This document shows positions 1 through 8,136 of a stretch of 64,000 nt of DNA, one piece after another. The DNA is from DASRJW01 sp964567755 (GTDB lineage Bacteria; Krumholzibacteriota; Krumholzibacteriia; G020349025). Both the position numbers and the translations under genes were made by a program. Position 1 is the first letter of the stretch; every line of letters begins with the position of its first letter. The stretch covers positions 62,001 through 126,000 of the forward strand of contig CAZMNW010000004.1 in assembly GCA_964567755.1 (NCBI GenBank). The letters run 5' to 3'. The notes under the pieces are model-generated. The model was not told the origin of the DNA. It did no database searches and worked only from the letters and a program-made list of their open reading frames with translations.

Positions 1-1107
1 CACGCCCAGCTTCCAGGCCTGGTAGCCTAGGAGCTGCAGCACGCGAGACGTGAGCACCCAGCGGATCTCGTCCGCGCTCGGGCTCCCCGCCGGAAGGGTC
101 TCGAGATAAGCGTCGTGCATGGCAATGATCTCGGTGTACGCCTGCACGCTGGCGGTCAGGTCCTGCCGGAGCTGGCGCTGGTACCCGACCAAGAAGCGCC
201 ACTGTGAATTCGGAACCGACGGCTCGGCACCCTGTGGATCCTCCCGCGAGTCGTAGTAGCCCGCTTCGAGTCCCAGCACGCCGTCGAGAAAGCTGCGCTG
301 GGCACTCGCGGCATACACCGAAAGCTGAGGATAGAAGCGCAGGACCGTGGATGTGTCAGCGCCACCGATGAGTCGCGAGCTCGGGGTGCGCCAGAATCCG
401 CGGTACGCATACAATGAAGCGTCGAACCCCGCTCCTTGGCCGTAGAGCCTGAATGCGAGCTCGGCATTCGAGTAACTGCGTGCGGGCCGTAGCTCCAGCT
501 GATTCGGTACGGACGCGAACGGGTCGAAGAAGAAGAATCGAGATGACGAGGGGAACGCATCGGGCGTGAAGAGAGGGATGATCAGCAGCTCCCCGTTCAA
601 CATCTGCGACGAGAAGCGCGCCCGAAGTCCGTCCACCCCCAGCTTCAGGTACTCGAGCGGCCGTCCCGAGAAGTAGGACTCCCAGTCCTTCGGAAACACG
701 TCGCCGATGAAGACGAGGTCTCCAACTCCCCAGGTGACGATCTGGCGCCCGAGACGGAGGTCGAGCGCGCCCGCCGTATAGCCGACCCAGGCCTCACGGA
801 GATCGACGCCAGATCGGTCCACGCCCGCTTCGTGGAATAGGTCTCCCTTGACGAGGAAAACTCCCGCGCCGGTGCTCGTTGCACCACCGGCGTCGAAACG
901 CAGGCGCTCCTCGACGAGCACGAAGTCGCTGCCGTTGCTGCCCTCCGGCCGGTATCCCGTCGTCCGCCCGGTCACCGTGCCGAGCAGGAAACCGTGCACC
1001 TCGACGGTGGCCCGGGACGGCGACCCGCCACCTTCCTGCGCCTCCCCAGGGAGAGCCGATGCGGTGAAGCCGACGGCGGTCACGAGCAGCAGTGCGGCGG
1101 TGCGCAT
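1..1107 (-). CDS. Outer-membrane beta-barrel porin-like protein, 3' end beyond window
   Basis: The frame from an ATG at 1107 stays open for 369 codons to the window edge. The N-terminus is a signal peptide (basic start, hydrophobic core, cleavage near the Ala-Gln-Glu at residues 23-25). The rest alternates polar and hydrophobic residues and is rich in aromatic positions, as in a transmembrane barrel; a stretch near residues 110-135 (LRLGRQIVTWGVGDLVF) resembles DUF1302/alginate-export type barrels. The start lies directly after the stop of the LolA-like gene, so it is the last visible gene of the ArsR-MMPL operon. Likely role: the outer-membrane exit or acceptor for the cargo of the MMPL exporter. 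The family assignment is tentative, but the coding call is strong. Confidence 0.8.
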   Translation of the reverse strand, partial: MRTAALLLVTAVGFTASALPGEAQEGGGSPSRATVEVHGFLLGTVTGRTTGYRPEGSNGSDFVLVEERLRFDAGGATSTGAGVFLVKGDLFHEAGVDRSGVDLREAWVGYTAGALDLRLGRQIVTWGVGDLVFIGDVFPKDWESYFSGRPLEYLKLGVDGLRARFSSQMLNGELLIIPLFTPDAFPSSSRFFFFDPFASVPNQLELRPARSYSNAELAFRLYGQGAGFDASLYAYRGFWRTPSSRLIGGADTSTVLRFYPQLSVYAASAQRSFLDGVLGLEAGYYDSREDPQGAEPSVPNSQWRFLVGYQRQLRQDLTASVQAYTEIIAMHDAYLETLPAGSPSADEIRWVLTSRVLQLLGYQAWKLGV

Positions 1108-1944
1108 TCATTGAATCCACTTCTGCGGAGGTGTCTGCAGCGAGCGCTCGGTGAAGAGGGCCGCGTCGAGGCCCACGTCGTAAGCAATGTTCGCGAACCT
1201 GGCCTCGGTGCGGTGCCCGCTCTGGACGTTCTTCATAGTCCGCTGCGTCACCGTAGGGTACGTCTTCCGCGCTGCCTCCTCGCCCGTTGTCACGGTTTCG
1301 ATCTTGTCTGCCGTGAAGACTCGGGCGAGTTTGTTCTGCGCGTCGTAATACTCTTCTTGGAGCGGAAGGAAGCTGACTTTGTCGATCCAGGAGACCTTTC
1401 GCGTGTAGTCGGCGGCAGTCTTCGGCACGCTCTGCAAGACCCAGCAGTCGGTCTCACGCAGTTTTTCCTCGCGCTCCAGCGTGTGCGTGTCAGCGGACAG
1501 ATCCCGGCCGGAGATGTCCTCGTAGGTGAAGTCCGATCCCACGAAACTCGAACGGCTGTCGCGAGCTGCCACCCGTCGGACCATGTTCACTGCGGGGATG
1601 AAGATCCAGCGATCGTCATCCTTCTCGGGGTATTTCCACACGAGGAACGCCGTCCGGCGCACGTCGCCCGGCTCGTGGAAATACATGAAGTACTTCTGAG
1701 TGTCGCCCTCTGGGTCGTTCCGACGCAGCATCGTCAATACACGCGTGCGTTTTTGGCCCGCTTCCGTGACGAGGTCCATGCTGATCCGGGCCCGCATGTC
1801 CGTCCCCGCCGAGTAGAACGCGTCCTGCGACTTCTCCAGGATTCCCTGCGCACCAAGAGGCGCTTCTTGCTGCGCGAGGGCACCAGTGACGACGAGTCCC
1901 ATCAGGGTCATCGTCACACCCAAAAGTCTCGCGCGCAGCATCAC
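1108..1944 (-). CDS. LolA-like outer-membrane lipoprotein-sorting protein
   Basis: 278 residues with a signal peptide ending near residue 24 (LVVTGALAQ). The mature part matches the outer-membrane lipoprotein-sorting family (LolA/LppX-like fold) often encoded beside MMPL-type RND exporters: it has the 'ILEKSQDAFYS' start, then successive beta strands typical of half-barrel lipid carriers, including MYFHEPGDVRRTAFLVW. Such proteins ferry a hydrophobic molecule across the periplasm. The start codon overlaps the stop of the upstream heme-protein gene by 4 bases (ATGA) and its own stop is followed immediately by the porin start, which indicates translational coupling. The cargo cannot be read from the sequence. 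Confidence 0.85.
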   Translation of the reverse strand: MMLRARLLGVTMTLMGLVVTGALAQQEAPLGAQGILEKSQDAFYSAGTDMRARISMDLVTEAGQKRTRVLTMLRRNDPEGDTQKYFMYFHEPGDVRRTAFLVWKYPEKDDDRWIFIPAVNMVRRVAARDSRSSFVGSDFTYEDISGRDLSADTHTLEREEKLRETDCWVLQSVPKTAADYTRKVSWIDKVSFLPLQEEYYDAQNKLARVFTADKIETVTTGEEAARKTYPTVTQRTMKNVQSGHRTEARFANIAYDVGLDAALFTERSLQTPPQKWIQ

Positions 1945-2585
1945 GGTGCCTCCGGTCTCGGCGTAACCACGAGCTTCACCGCCCGCTCGAAGTAGCTGCC
2001 AATCATGCCCTCGCGCGGCTTGCCTTTCACGGATTCCCCCTTCGTGAGCATGACCTGGAGCTCGATCTGGGCATCCACGGCGTCATCCCCCGGGCGCAGC
2101 GTCATCGGGAGCACGGTGATGCGCTCTCCGGGATAGGCTTCGGACGTGTCACCCACGAGGCGGCACGCCATCGGCAGGTTGACGAACCATCCCGGGGCGA
2201 ACTTGCTGAGCGAGGAAGTATCCGTGATGCGCGTCGGATCGACGTACAACCACGCGGTACGATACGGCTCCCCCAGCGACGAGATGGAGCGCGTCCCGAT
2301 CACCGTCAGCACGGTCTTCGCTTCGCCGCGCTTGGCTGCGATGAGAAATGTGCCGTCGGCTTGCTTCAGCGACTTCCCGCTGTCTTTGTCGAGCACATCG
2401 AGGATCAGGTTCGCCTGGTTTTTCCACGGGCCGTTGTCGACGTGGCACGCAAGACAGTTCCGCGACGCGCCCAGGATGCCCACGGCGGGCGGATAGCCGA
2501 AGGCGACCCCTGGCACGACCGTCGCAAGCGCGCCCGGGACGATAACGATGAAGAGCATGCAATGACGAAGGGACGATCTAAGCAT
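1941..2585 (-). CDS. Periplasmic mono-heme c-type protein of the MMPL operon
   Basis: 214 residues with an N-terminal hydrophobic segment (signal peptide or anchor, residues 10-30). A single CxxCH heme-c motif (CLACH) lies near residues 43-47. The remainder is beta-rich and resembles no cytochrome I recognise; only one heme site is seen and no obvious distal Met motif. A purine-rich ribosome-binding site (AAAGGAAA) precedes the ATG, and the first 8 bases overlap the 3' end of the exporter gene. Its position between an RND exporter and a lipid-carrier-like protein is unusual for a cytochrome and suggests a redox step or redox sensing tied to export; that role is inferred. Confidence 0.75.
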   Translation of the reverse strand: MLRSSLRHCMLFIVIVPGALATVVPGVAFGYPPAVGILGASRNCLACHVDNGPWKNQANLILDVLDKDSGKSLKQADGTFLIAAKRGEAKTVLTVIGTRSISSLGEPYRTAWLYVDPTRITDTSSLSKFAPGWFVNLPMACRLVGDTSEAYPGERITVLPMTLRPGDDAVDAQIELQVMLTKGESVKGKPREGMIGSYFERAVKLVVTPRPEAP

Positions 2586-4893
2586 TCTGTTTTCCTTTCC
2601 GCGGCTTGGGGTGGAGGAGAAGGATCACACCGGGGAGGTAGACGACGCTCGCCAGCGCCGAGAGCAGCATGATGGCGATCATGAGAACCCCGACTGTGAT
2701 GTACGGCGTCAGATCCGCGAAGACCATGACTGCAAACCCGACAGCGAACAGGATCGCGTTGAGGAAGATTCCCTTGCCCGGTCGCGCCACCGTCCAGGCG
2801 AGGGCTTCGTGCAGCGAAGCGCCCTCGCGGTAGCGATGCTGGAAACGAGCGGTGAAGTGGATGGCGAAATCGATTGCCATCCCGAGGGACAGCGTCGAGA
2901 GCACGGCGATCGGCATGTCGAAGTCTTTCCCCGCGAGCCCGACCGCGCCATAAATCAACACGATCGTGAAGAAAAGCGGCACGAACATCAGCACGCCCCA
3001 ACGGAGCGAGCGCGTCTGCACCACGAGGAGGGCGAAGACGAGCCCGAGACCCGCGAGGAAACTCTCGAGCATTCCCCGCAGGACCTCGTCGCTCCACACG
3101 AGATTAAAGTAGGCAACACCGGCTGGTCGGAGCGTCGTTCCACTCGGGAAGGGATGGCGCGCGATGTATGCCTCTGCGCTCTGGATGACATCCGCCATCA
3201 CGTCTGCGTCCCAGCTCTTGAGCTGGAGATGGACGTTGGCCCGCTGGAATGGGTAGTCCACGACGTTGTCGAGGTCACGCGGCTTGGCGGCGGTGCTGAG
3301 AAGGAAGAGGTACTGCCCCACCTCGTCGGCCGAGTCCGGGATGCGGTCGAAGGCGGGTTCGTCCTCGTGCAGCGCGCGGTTGACGCGCTTGAGGTAGTCC
3401 ACGACCGAGAAGGTCTTGCCCACCCTCGAATCCCGCTCGAGCTCTCGCTGCAAGCCCTCGATCGTGCGCAGGATGGACGGATCCTTCACGGCGTCTGCTG
3501 CGGCTCCCTCGACGATCAAGTACGCCGTCGAGGTGCCACCGAGTCGCTCGTTCAGGACCCGATCGGCCGTGCGCACGTCGCTTCCGAACTTGAACCAATG
3601 CACCATGTTGTTGTTGACCTCGATGCGCGAGAGCCCGACTGCGGCAACGACCAGCAGCACCGCACCGGCGACGGCGATTCTCCGCGCCCTCCGCACGCAG
3701 AATTCGCCCAGGCGCCACAGCACCGTCCGGCTTCCCACACCCTCCCCATCCTGGGAGCGGGCCAAGGCGTGAATCTGACCTTCGCGGAGCAGCACGAGGA
3801 CCGCGGGCACCAGAGTGAAGCTCAACAGAAGAATGACGAGCGTGCCGAACGCAACCACAAGCCCGAAGATCTTGACCGGAATGATCGTGGCTGTGGCCAG
3901 GGCGGCAAATCCGGCAGCAGTCGTTAGATCCGAGTACAAGACCGGGCGTCCGACGGCGGCCATGGTGTCGAGAACTGCCTGGCGCTTGTCCGGCTGCTCA
4001 CGGAAGCGGAAGGCGAACTCGTTGAAGATGTGGACGCTGTCGCTCGCGATGGCCATGAGGAAGATCGGGCTCATGGAGCTCATGATGTGGATCGGATACC
4101 CGAGCCCGATGAGAAGGCCCATGGACCACGTGATGCTCGCCATGGCGACTGCCATGTTGGCCACGATCAGGGGGATGCTGTGGAACATGAGCCAGAGGGC
4201 GATGCTCATGACGAGAGCTGCGATCGGACCGAACACCGCCATCTGCCGGAACATCTCCGCGCCGAAGGTATCGCGCGCAACAGGGTCACCAGCCAGGAAG
4301 TAGCGGTCGTCACCGGCATCTCCAGGGAGGAGGCGGCGAATCTTCGCGGCGATCTCCTTCCCGTTGGCAGTCGGCTCGATGGGGACGTAGATGGCCGTCG
4401 CCGAACCATCCGCGGACACGATGCGGTTGACGAAGAGCGGGTTCTCCGCCAGCGCCCGCTGGAGGAGCTCGAGCTCAGCGTCGGAGTCGGGCACGGCATC
4501 GAGCACGGGGCGAACGTCCAGGCCCCCGAACCCGGACGTGACGTTGTCGATTGTCGAGAGACTCACCACGTCACGGGTGACAACACCGGGGATCTCCTCG
4601 ATGGCCTGGGTGAGCCGGACGATGTGAGCGAGCGTCGTCTGGTTGACGATTCCCCGGTCGTTGACGATGCCGAGCACGATGACGTCCGGGTGCAACGCGA
4701 AGTCCTTCTCGACACGGTCGTTGTACTGCCGGACCGGGGAGGTCACGGGCAGCATGTGCTTTGGATCCGTGTCGGTCGTGATCTTCGGGAGCTGCGAAGC
4801 GAACACAGCTGTGACGCCCGCCGCGAGCGCCACGACGAGTCTAGGGTGGCGAACGGAAAACAACGTCAGCCACGAGGTCCGCAGTTCCGACAT
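2578..4893 (-). CDS. MMPL/RND-superfamily exporter
   Basis: 771 residues, the usual size for MMPL-type RND proteins (shorter than the ~1030-residue HAE/HME pumps). Layout: first transmembrane helix at residues 15-30, a large periplasmic domain, five clustered helices around residues 220-375 (sterol-sensing-like), a second first-helix (about 410-430), a second periplasmic domain, and a final helix bundle (about 620-765). No separate membrane-fusion adaptor is encoded nearby. These proteins move lipids, hopanoids or other hydrophobic compounds from the inner membrane outward. The ATG follows a GAGGAG ribosome-binding site and lies 40 bases after the arsR-type gene on the same strand. It forms one line with the heme protein, the LolA-like carrier and the outer-membrane barrel. 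Confidence 0.88.
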   Translation of the reverse strand: MSELRTSWLTLFSVRHPRLVVALAAGVTAVFASQLPKITTDTDPKHMLPVTSPVRQYNDRVEKDFALHPDVIVLGIVNDRGIVNQTTLAHIVRLTQAIEEIPGVVTRDVVSLSTIDNVTSGFGGLDVRPVLDAVPDSDAELELLQRALAENPLFVNRIVSADGSATAIYVPIEPTANGKEIAAKIRRLLPGDAGDDRYFLAGDPVARDTFGAEMFRQMAVFGPIAALVMSIALWLMFHSIPLIVANMAVAMASITWSMGLLIGLGYPIHIMSSMSPIFLMAIASDSVHIFNEFAFRFREQPDKRQAVLDTMAAVGRPVLYSDLTTAAGFAALATATIIPVKIFGLVVAFGTLVILLLSFTLVPAVLVLLREGQIHALARSQDGEGVGSRTVLWRLGEFCVRRARRIAVAGAVLLVVAAVGLSRIEVNNNMVHWFKFGSDVRTADRVLNERLGGTSTAYLIVEGAAADAVKDPSILRTIEGLQRELERDSRVGKTFSVVDYLKRVNRALHEDEPAFDRIPDSADEVGQYLFLLSTAAKPRDLDNVVDYPFQRANVHLQLKSWDADVMADVIQSAEAYIARHPFPSGTTLRPAGVAYFNLVWSDEVLRGMLESFLAGLGLVFALLVVQTRSLRWGVLMFVPLFFTIVLIYGAVGLAGKDFDMPIAVLSTLSLGMAIDFAIHFTARFQHRYREGASLHEALAWTVARPGKGIFLNAILFAVGFAVMVFADLTPYITVGVLMIAIMLLSALASVVYLPGVILLLHPKPRKGKQNA

Positions 4894-4933
4894 TTCGACT
4901 CCTCGGTAGCGGTCCGCGAGGCGGGCGCTAAAG

Positions 4934-5329
4934 TCAGCCGCCTCGTTTCCTCACCGGCTTGGCCGGGGTCATTCCCTCCGCGAGCCGTCCCTCGCGCCGC
5001 ATCTGCTCGCGCAGGATCTCCCGGATCAGATCGAATGCGTGCAGCAGTTTCGGATTGGCCAAGCTGTAGAACACTTGATTCCCCTGCTTGCGAGAGGCGA
5101 GCACTCGTTGCCGCTTCATCATCAAGAGATGGGCGGAAACAGTTCCCATGGCCTCACCGAGCTCGTCCGCGAGGGCAGCGACGCTCATCTCGTCCTCTCG
5201 CAGAACGTTCAAGATCATCAGGCGGATCGGGTTCGAGAAGACTTTGCACATCTCGGCGTGGCGCTCGAAAAGAGCCCGCACGTCTTTGCCGCGGACCTTT
5301 GGACTTTCGGAAGGCATGGATGTCACCAT
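4934..5329 (-). CDS. ArsR-family transcriptional repressor
   Basis: 131 residues with a compact winged helix-turn-helix: dimer helix, the 'FSNPIRLMIL' helix (residues 33-42 of this start), recognition region around AALADELGEAMGTVSAHLLMM, and the wing (ASRKQGNQVFYSL). One Cys lies just before the FSNPIR helix (MCKVF); the classical CVC metal site of ArsR is not present, so the inducer could be a redox or organic signal instead of a metal. I chose the ATG at 5329, which has a GGAG 12-16 bases upstream; a TTG at 5341 and an ATG at 5317 are alternatives. It is the first gene of the exporter operon and probably regulates it together with itself. Confidence 0.88.
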   Translation of the reverse strand: MVTSMPSESPKVRGKDVRALFERHAEMCKVFSNPIRLMILNVLREDEMSVAALADELGEAMGTVSAHLLMMKRQRVLASRKQGNQVFYSLANPKLLHAFDLIREILREQMRREGRLAEGMTPAKPVRKRGG

Positions 5330-5349
5330 TTGGTTCTGCAAAACTCCAG

Positions 5350-5377
5350 TACTCTAAGAATCTATAGAATTCAGTAT
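5350..5377. promoter_or_regulatory. Candidate ArsR operator (imperfect inverted repeat)
   Basis: Just upstream of the arsR-type start is an AT-rich patch in GC-rich surroundings with nested dyad symmetry: GAAT-CTATAG-A-ATTC in the centre (5358-5372) and TACT...AGTA at the edges. ArsR-type repressors bind such imperfect palindromes over their own promoter. The assignment rests on position and symmetry only. Confidence 0.35.
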
Positions 5378-5555
5378 GTCCGTGTCCAGTGGACGTCGAT
5401 GTCCGCCGGGCCGGGGGGGTCCCTTGCGCAGGGTGGCCGCGGTTCGGCCGGGCCGTGCGGCAACTCACCGGACCTTCGCGGTTGTTTGAGCGCTCCTTAT
5501 CTCGGGCGTAGGGTTGGGGTGGGTAGGTCACGCTCATCATAGGAAGGAGACCGAC

Positions 5556-6167
5556 ATGAGGCTTTCGCGCGCCAGGTTCTCGCGCCTGTGCGCATTCGCT
5601 GTGTTCGCGATCATCTGCGCATTCCCCGGCCTTTCGGCCGCCCAGATGCACGCCAACAGCTCGGTGTGGATTCACCGAAACGACGGCTACCCAACCACGC
5701 TGCACGCGCGTGGCGACTCGCTTTGCCGGCTCGAGTTCCCTTCGAGGTGCTGGGGAGGGATGATGTCTCCCGACTCGCTCTTCTGCCGGTTCTGGACGAT
5801 TCCGCCCGAGAGTCTGCCGCCTCATTGCCTCTTTGCGTACGGCTGCTCGATCCAGGAGCCTGACGGGCACTCGATGATGTCGGGGCACATGATGGACGGT
5901 GGATTCTTCCGACAACAGCTCCGGGTGACCTTCCACTACGACGCGGCCGCCGTGAGCGCCGCCGGTCTCGAGACGGATGACTTGGTGCTCGTCATCCAGC
6001 ACAACGGCATTTACGAAGTGCTCGAGGCCGAGCCCGACAAGGCGAGTTCGACCTTACGACTCGATGTCACGCGGCTATCCTCATGGTACGGAATCATGGC
6101 TCGTTCCCAAGTGCCAACAGCTCTGGGGAGCGCGGCATGGGGTGAGGTCAAAGAGAAATACCGCTGA
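5556..6167 (+). CDS. Secreted His/Met/Cys-rich protein of unknown family
   Basis: 203 residues from the ATG at 5556, which has a strong AGGAAGGAGA ribosome-binding site at 5541-5550. A signal peptide covers residues 1-29 (cleavage after LSAA). The mature protein has five Cys (residues 57, 65, 77, 91, 97) and a His/Met cluster at 105-113 (HSMMSGHMM) of the kind seen in copper- or silver-binding periplasmic proteins. The C-terminal part (VLVIQHNGIYEVLE) looks like a beta-rich domain. It is transcribed divergently from the arsR-type gene and lies at the left edge of a metal-efflux island, which supports a metal-binding role, but I do not recognise the family. Confidence 0.7.
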   Translation: MRLSRARFSRLCAFAVFAIICAFPGLSAAQMHANSSVWIHRNDGYPTTLHARGDSLCRLEFPSRCWGGMMSPDSLFCRFWTIPPESLPPHCLFAYGCSIQEPDGHSMMSGHMMDGGFFRQQLRVTFHYDAAAVSAAGLETDDLVLVIQHNGIYEVLEAEPDKASSTLRLDVTRLSSWYGIMARSQVPTALGSAAWGEVKEKYR

Positions 6168-6189
6168 ATCAACCGCTGTGGCGGCGGGA

Positions 6190-6440
6190 ACATCGCCAGA
6201 ATGGCGCTGCTCTCCGAATCGGACTCGCCTTCCAGCACGCTGTCGAACTGCGTGTGCTGGTAGCCAGGACCGACGCTGGTCTCCCAATCGATCCTGGACG
6301 TGTTGACAATTTGAATCCCGACGCCTGCCGAGATCGTCCAGCGTTGTGCGATGTTCTGGGAAGGGATCGCGCTAGTCCTTGCCGCTGTGGCCCCCGACCA
6401 GAGCGCTACCACCGCGACGACGTTGTAGGCGAAAGTCGCG
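6190..6440 (-). pseudogene. Remnant of a DUF481 (YdiY-like) outer-membrane protein gene
   Basis: On the minus strand a stretch reading RWTISAGVGIQIVNTSRIDW followed by ETSVGPGYQHTQFDSVLEGE matches the barrel pattern of DUF481 'salt-induced outer membrane protein' sequences. The match covers only about 55-80 residues, with no proper start and no C-terminal strands. It ends where the duplicated czcA fragment begins at 6443. It is a gene fragment left at the island boundary. Confidence 0.5.
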
Positions 6441-6442
6441 CT

Positions 6443-6711
6443 CAGCCTGCGAGAGCGCGGCAAAAACCTCGACGCCGCGATCCTGGAAGGCTGCGAGACC
6501 CGTTTGCGTCCGGTGCTCATGACCGCGTTCGTGGCGTCGCTCGGATTCGTGCCGATGGCGATCGGCGACGGGAACCGGAGCCGAGGTCCAGCGTCCGCTC
6601 GCGACCGTCGTCATCGGCGGGATTCTCTCGTCCACGTTCTTGACCTTGCTCGTTCTTCCCGCGTTGTACCGACTGGCACACAGGCAGCAGGAAGCGCCGG
6701 CAGAGCCTTGA
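6443..6711 (+). pseudogene. 3' fragment of czcA (duplicate of the end of the second pump)
   Basis: This is nearly the same sequence as the last ~270 bases of czcA at 23412-23679. By eye there are about five substitutions and one inserted G (in the GATGGCGATCGG stretch near 6564) that shifts the frame relative to the intact copy. It encodes the last transmembrane helices (TAFVASLGFVPMAI region) and ends at the same TGA. No upstream part of a pump gene precedes it; a DUF481 remnant does. It is a non-functional duplicate. Confidence 0.9.
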
Positions 6712-7024
6712 GCCCACACCACCGAATCGGCCGGACGCGAACAAGCTCGCCGACGGACCTCATGGCCTCGTTCGGCTCGTCACGTGGTCGGTCGACGCGT
6801 CGAGGGTTTCCCAGATGCGATCGATCCACGCGCGGTGCTCGGGCTTCATCAACACCGATCGCAAGCAGGTGAGACTCTGGCGATCGCGTTCAACCTCATC
6901 GAAATCGAACAAATCGGCCGAGAGATCAGCGAGTGCCAGATGGAGGCCGCGGCGCGCCGTTTCGGCGAAGATCTGACGCGAGATCGTAGACGACTGGCTC
7001 ACGCTTCGGCTGCGCGGCGCCCAC
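6443..7024 (+). repeat. Left copy of ~0.58 kb direct repeat bounding the metal-efflux island
   Basis: Bases 6443-7024 align with 23412-23986 in the same orientation. The repeat contains the 3' end of czcA and, convergently, the 3' end of the PLP decarboxylase gene. The czcA part differs at about 2% of positions and the decarboxylase part at about 9% (roughly 23 differences in 255 bases by eye), with small indels between the genes. In this copy the decarboxylase is whole and czcA is truncated. Confidence 0.9.
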
Positions 7025-8136
7025 ACCACGATGTCCAGCTCGGGTGCGCAGGCGGTCACGAATCGCTTGTCGCCACGAAGTCGATCGTGGAGCACGAGCG
7101 CCGCCTCCCTTCCAGCGCTCAACATCTGAGCGAACTCGCCGCCGCGGGCCAACGGCAGCAACCTTTGCGTCGCCCACAAAGCGACGGCGCTCGCTCCGGG
7201 TCGTGAGCACTCGAGGCTGATCTCTCCAAGGTGCAGATCGCCGGAGCTGAAGTAGGTATAGGGAGAGTCGTGCTTGTAGAACCGGCCCACATCGGGGTCA
7301 CGAAAGAGCACGCAGCCGCAACCGTAGGGTTGGAGGCCGTGCTTGTGGGGATCGATGACAATCGAATCGACAGCGCCAAGCACGTCATAGACCGCTCGCG
7401 CCTCGGGCGCGAGATTGTCGGCCAAGCCGAAGTAACCACCATAGGCCGCATCCGCATGCAGGCGAAATCCGTGACGCTCGCGCAATCGCAAGAGCTCGGG
7501 CACGGGATCCACGGCGCCCGTCGCCGTCGTCCCGATCGTGGCCACGACCGTACCGACACCGCCACGTTCGACCCGCTGGCGCAGCGCGCCGATATCGAGC
7601 CGTCCAGCCTGGTCACACGCGATGGATTCGAACGCCAACCCCAGAACACTGCTGATGCGCCCGTGTGTGTAGTGCGCTTGCTGCGACGCCACCACCGCGG
7701 TTCCGGGCCGGAGTTGCCCGGCCACCCAGAGCGCTTCGAGGTTGGCCATCGTGCCACCGGCGCACAAATGTCCGAGGTGTGTCTCCCACCCGAACATGTG
7801 TGCGATCTCAGCGACGGCTTCCTTCTCCATCCGCGAGCTCGCGCGCCCGCCATCGAGCGCGTGGTTGTTGGGATTGATCCACATCGCCAGCGTGTACGCG
7901 AGCTGCGCCACGGGGTGTGGCGGCTTGAGCATCTGGCCAGCGTAGAGCGGATGAAAGTACGGGAAGTTGTCGTGGAGGCGCTGCGCCACCTCTTGCAGCA
8001 CACCGTCCATCGCGCGCACAGCGTCGTGCGACGGCGTGGACACGGGCGGCAACGCCGCGAACCCCTCTTCGAGGCGAGCCAGCGCGGCCTGAAGACTGTT
8101 CAGGCCATCCGTGTCGAAGCGGAACGAGTCGTTCAT
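6760..8136 (-). CDS. PLP-dependent group II amino-acid decarboxylase
   Basis: 458 residues, normal length for the DOPA/tyrosine/glutamate decarboxylase superfamily. Visible landmarks: the conserved HPLYAGQML...NPNNHALDGG entrance region, a GGTMANLEAL substrate-loop region near 127-136, HADAAYGG (residues 227-234, the Asp that pairs with the pyridine nitrogen) and DPHKHG with the PLP lysine at K265. It removes the carboxyl group from an amino acid; the substrate cannot be told. The start overlaps the stop of the intradiol dioxygenase gene (ATGA at 8133-8136), so the two are co-translated. Its last ~260 bases are duplicated at 23725-23986. Confidence 0.88.
   Translation of the reverse strand: MNDSFRFDTDGLNSLQAALARLEEGFAALPPVSTPSHDAVRAMDGVLQEVAQRLHDNFPYFHPLYAGQMLKPPHPVAQLAYTLAMWINPNNHALDGGRASSRMEKEAVAEIAHMFGWETHLGHLCAGGTMANLEALWVAGQLRPGTAVVASQQAHYTHGRISSVLGLAFESIACDQAGRLDIGALRQRVERGGVGTVVATIGTTATGAVDPVPELLRLRERHGFRLHADAAYGGYFGLADNLAPEARAVYDVLGAVDSIVIDPHKHGLQPYGCGCVLFRDPDVGRFYKHDSPYTYFSSGDLHLGEISLECSRPGASAVALWATQRLLPLARGGEFAQMLSAGREAALVLHDRLRGDKRFVTACAPELDIVVWAPRSRSVSQSSTISRQIFAETARRGLHLALADLSADLFDFDEVERDRQSLTCLRSVLMKPEHRAWIDRIWETLDASTDHVTSRTRP

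Noticed and set aside
4030..5367. Plus-strand open frame (445 codons) opposite the MMPL and ArsR genes
   Set aside because: Runs antisense through two real genes and their intergenic region; composition is His/Arg/Asp-rich.
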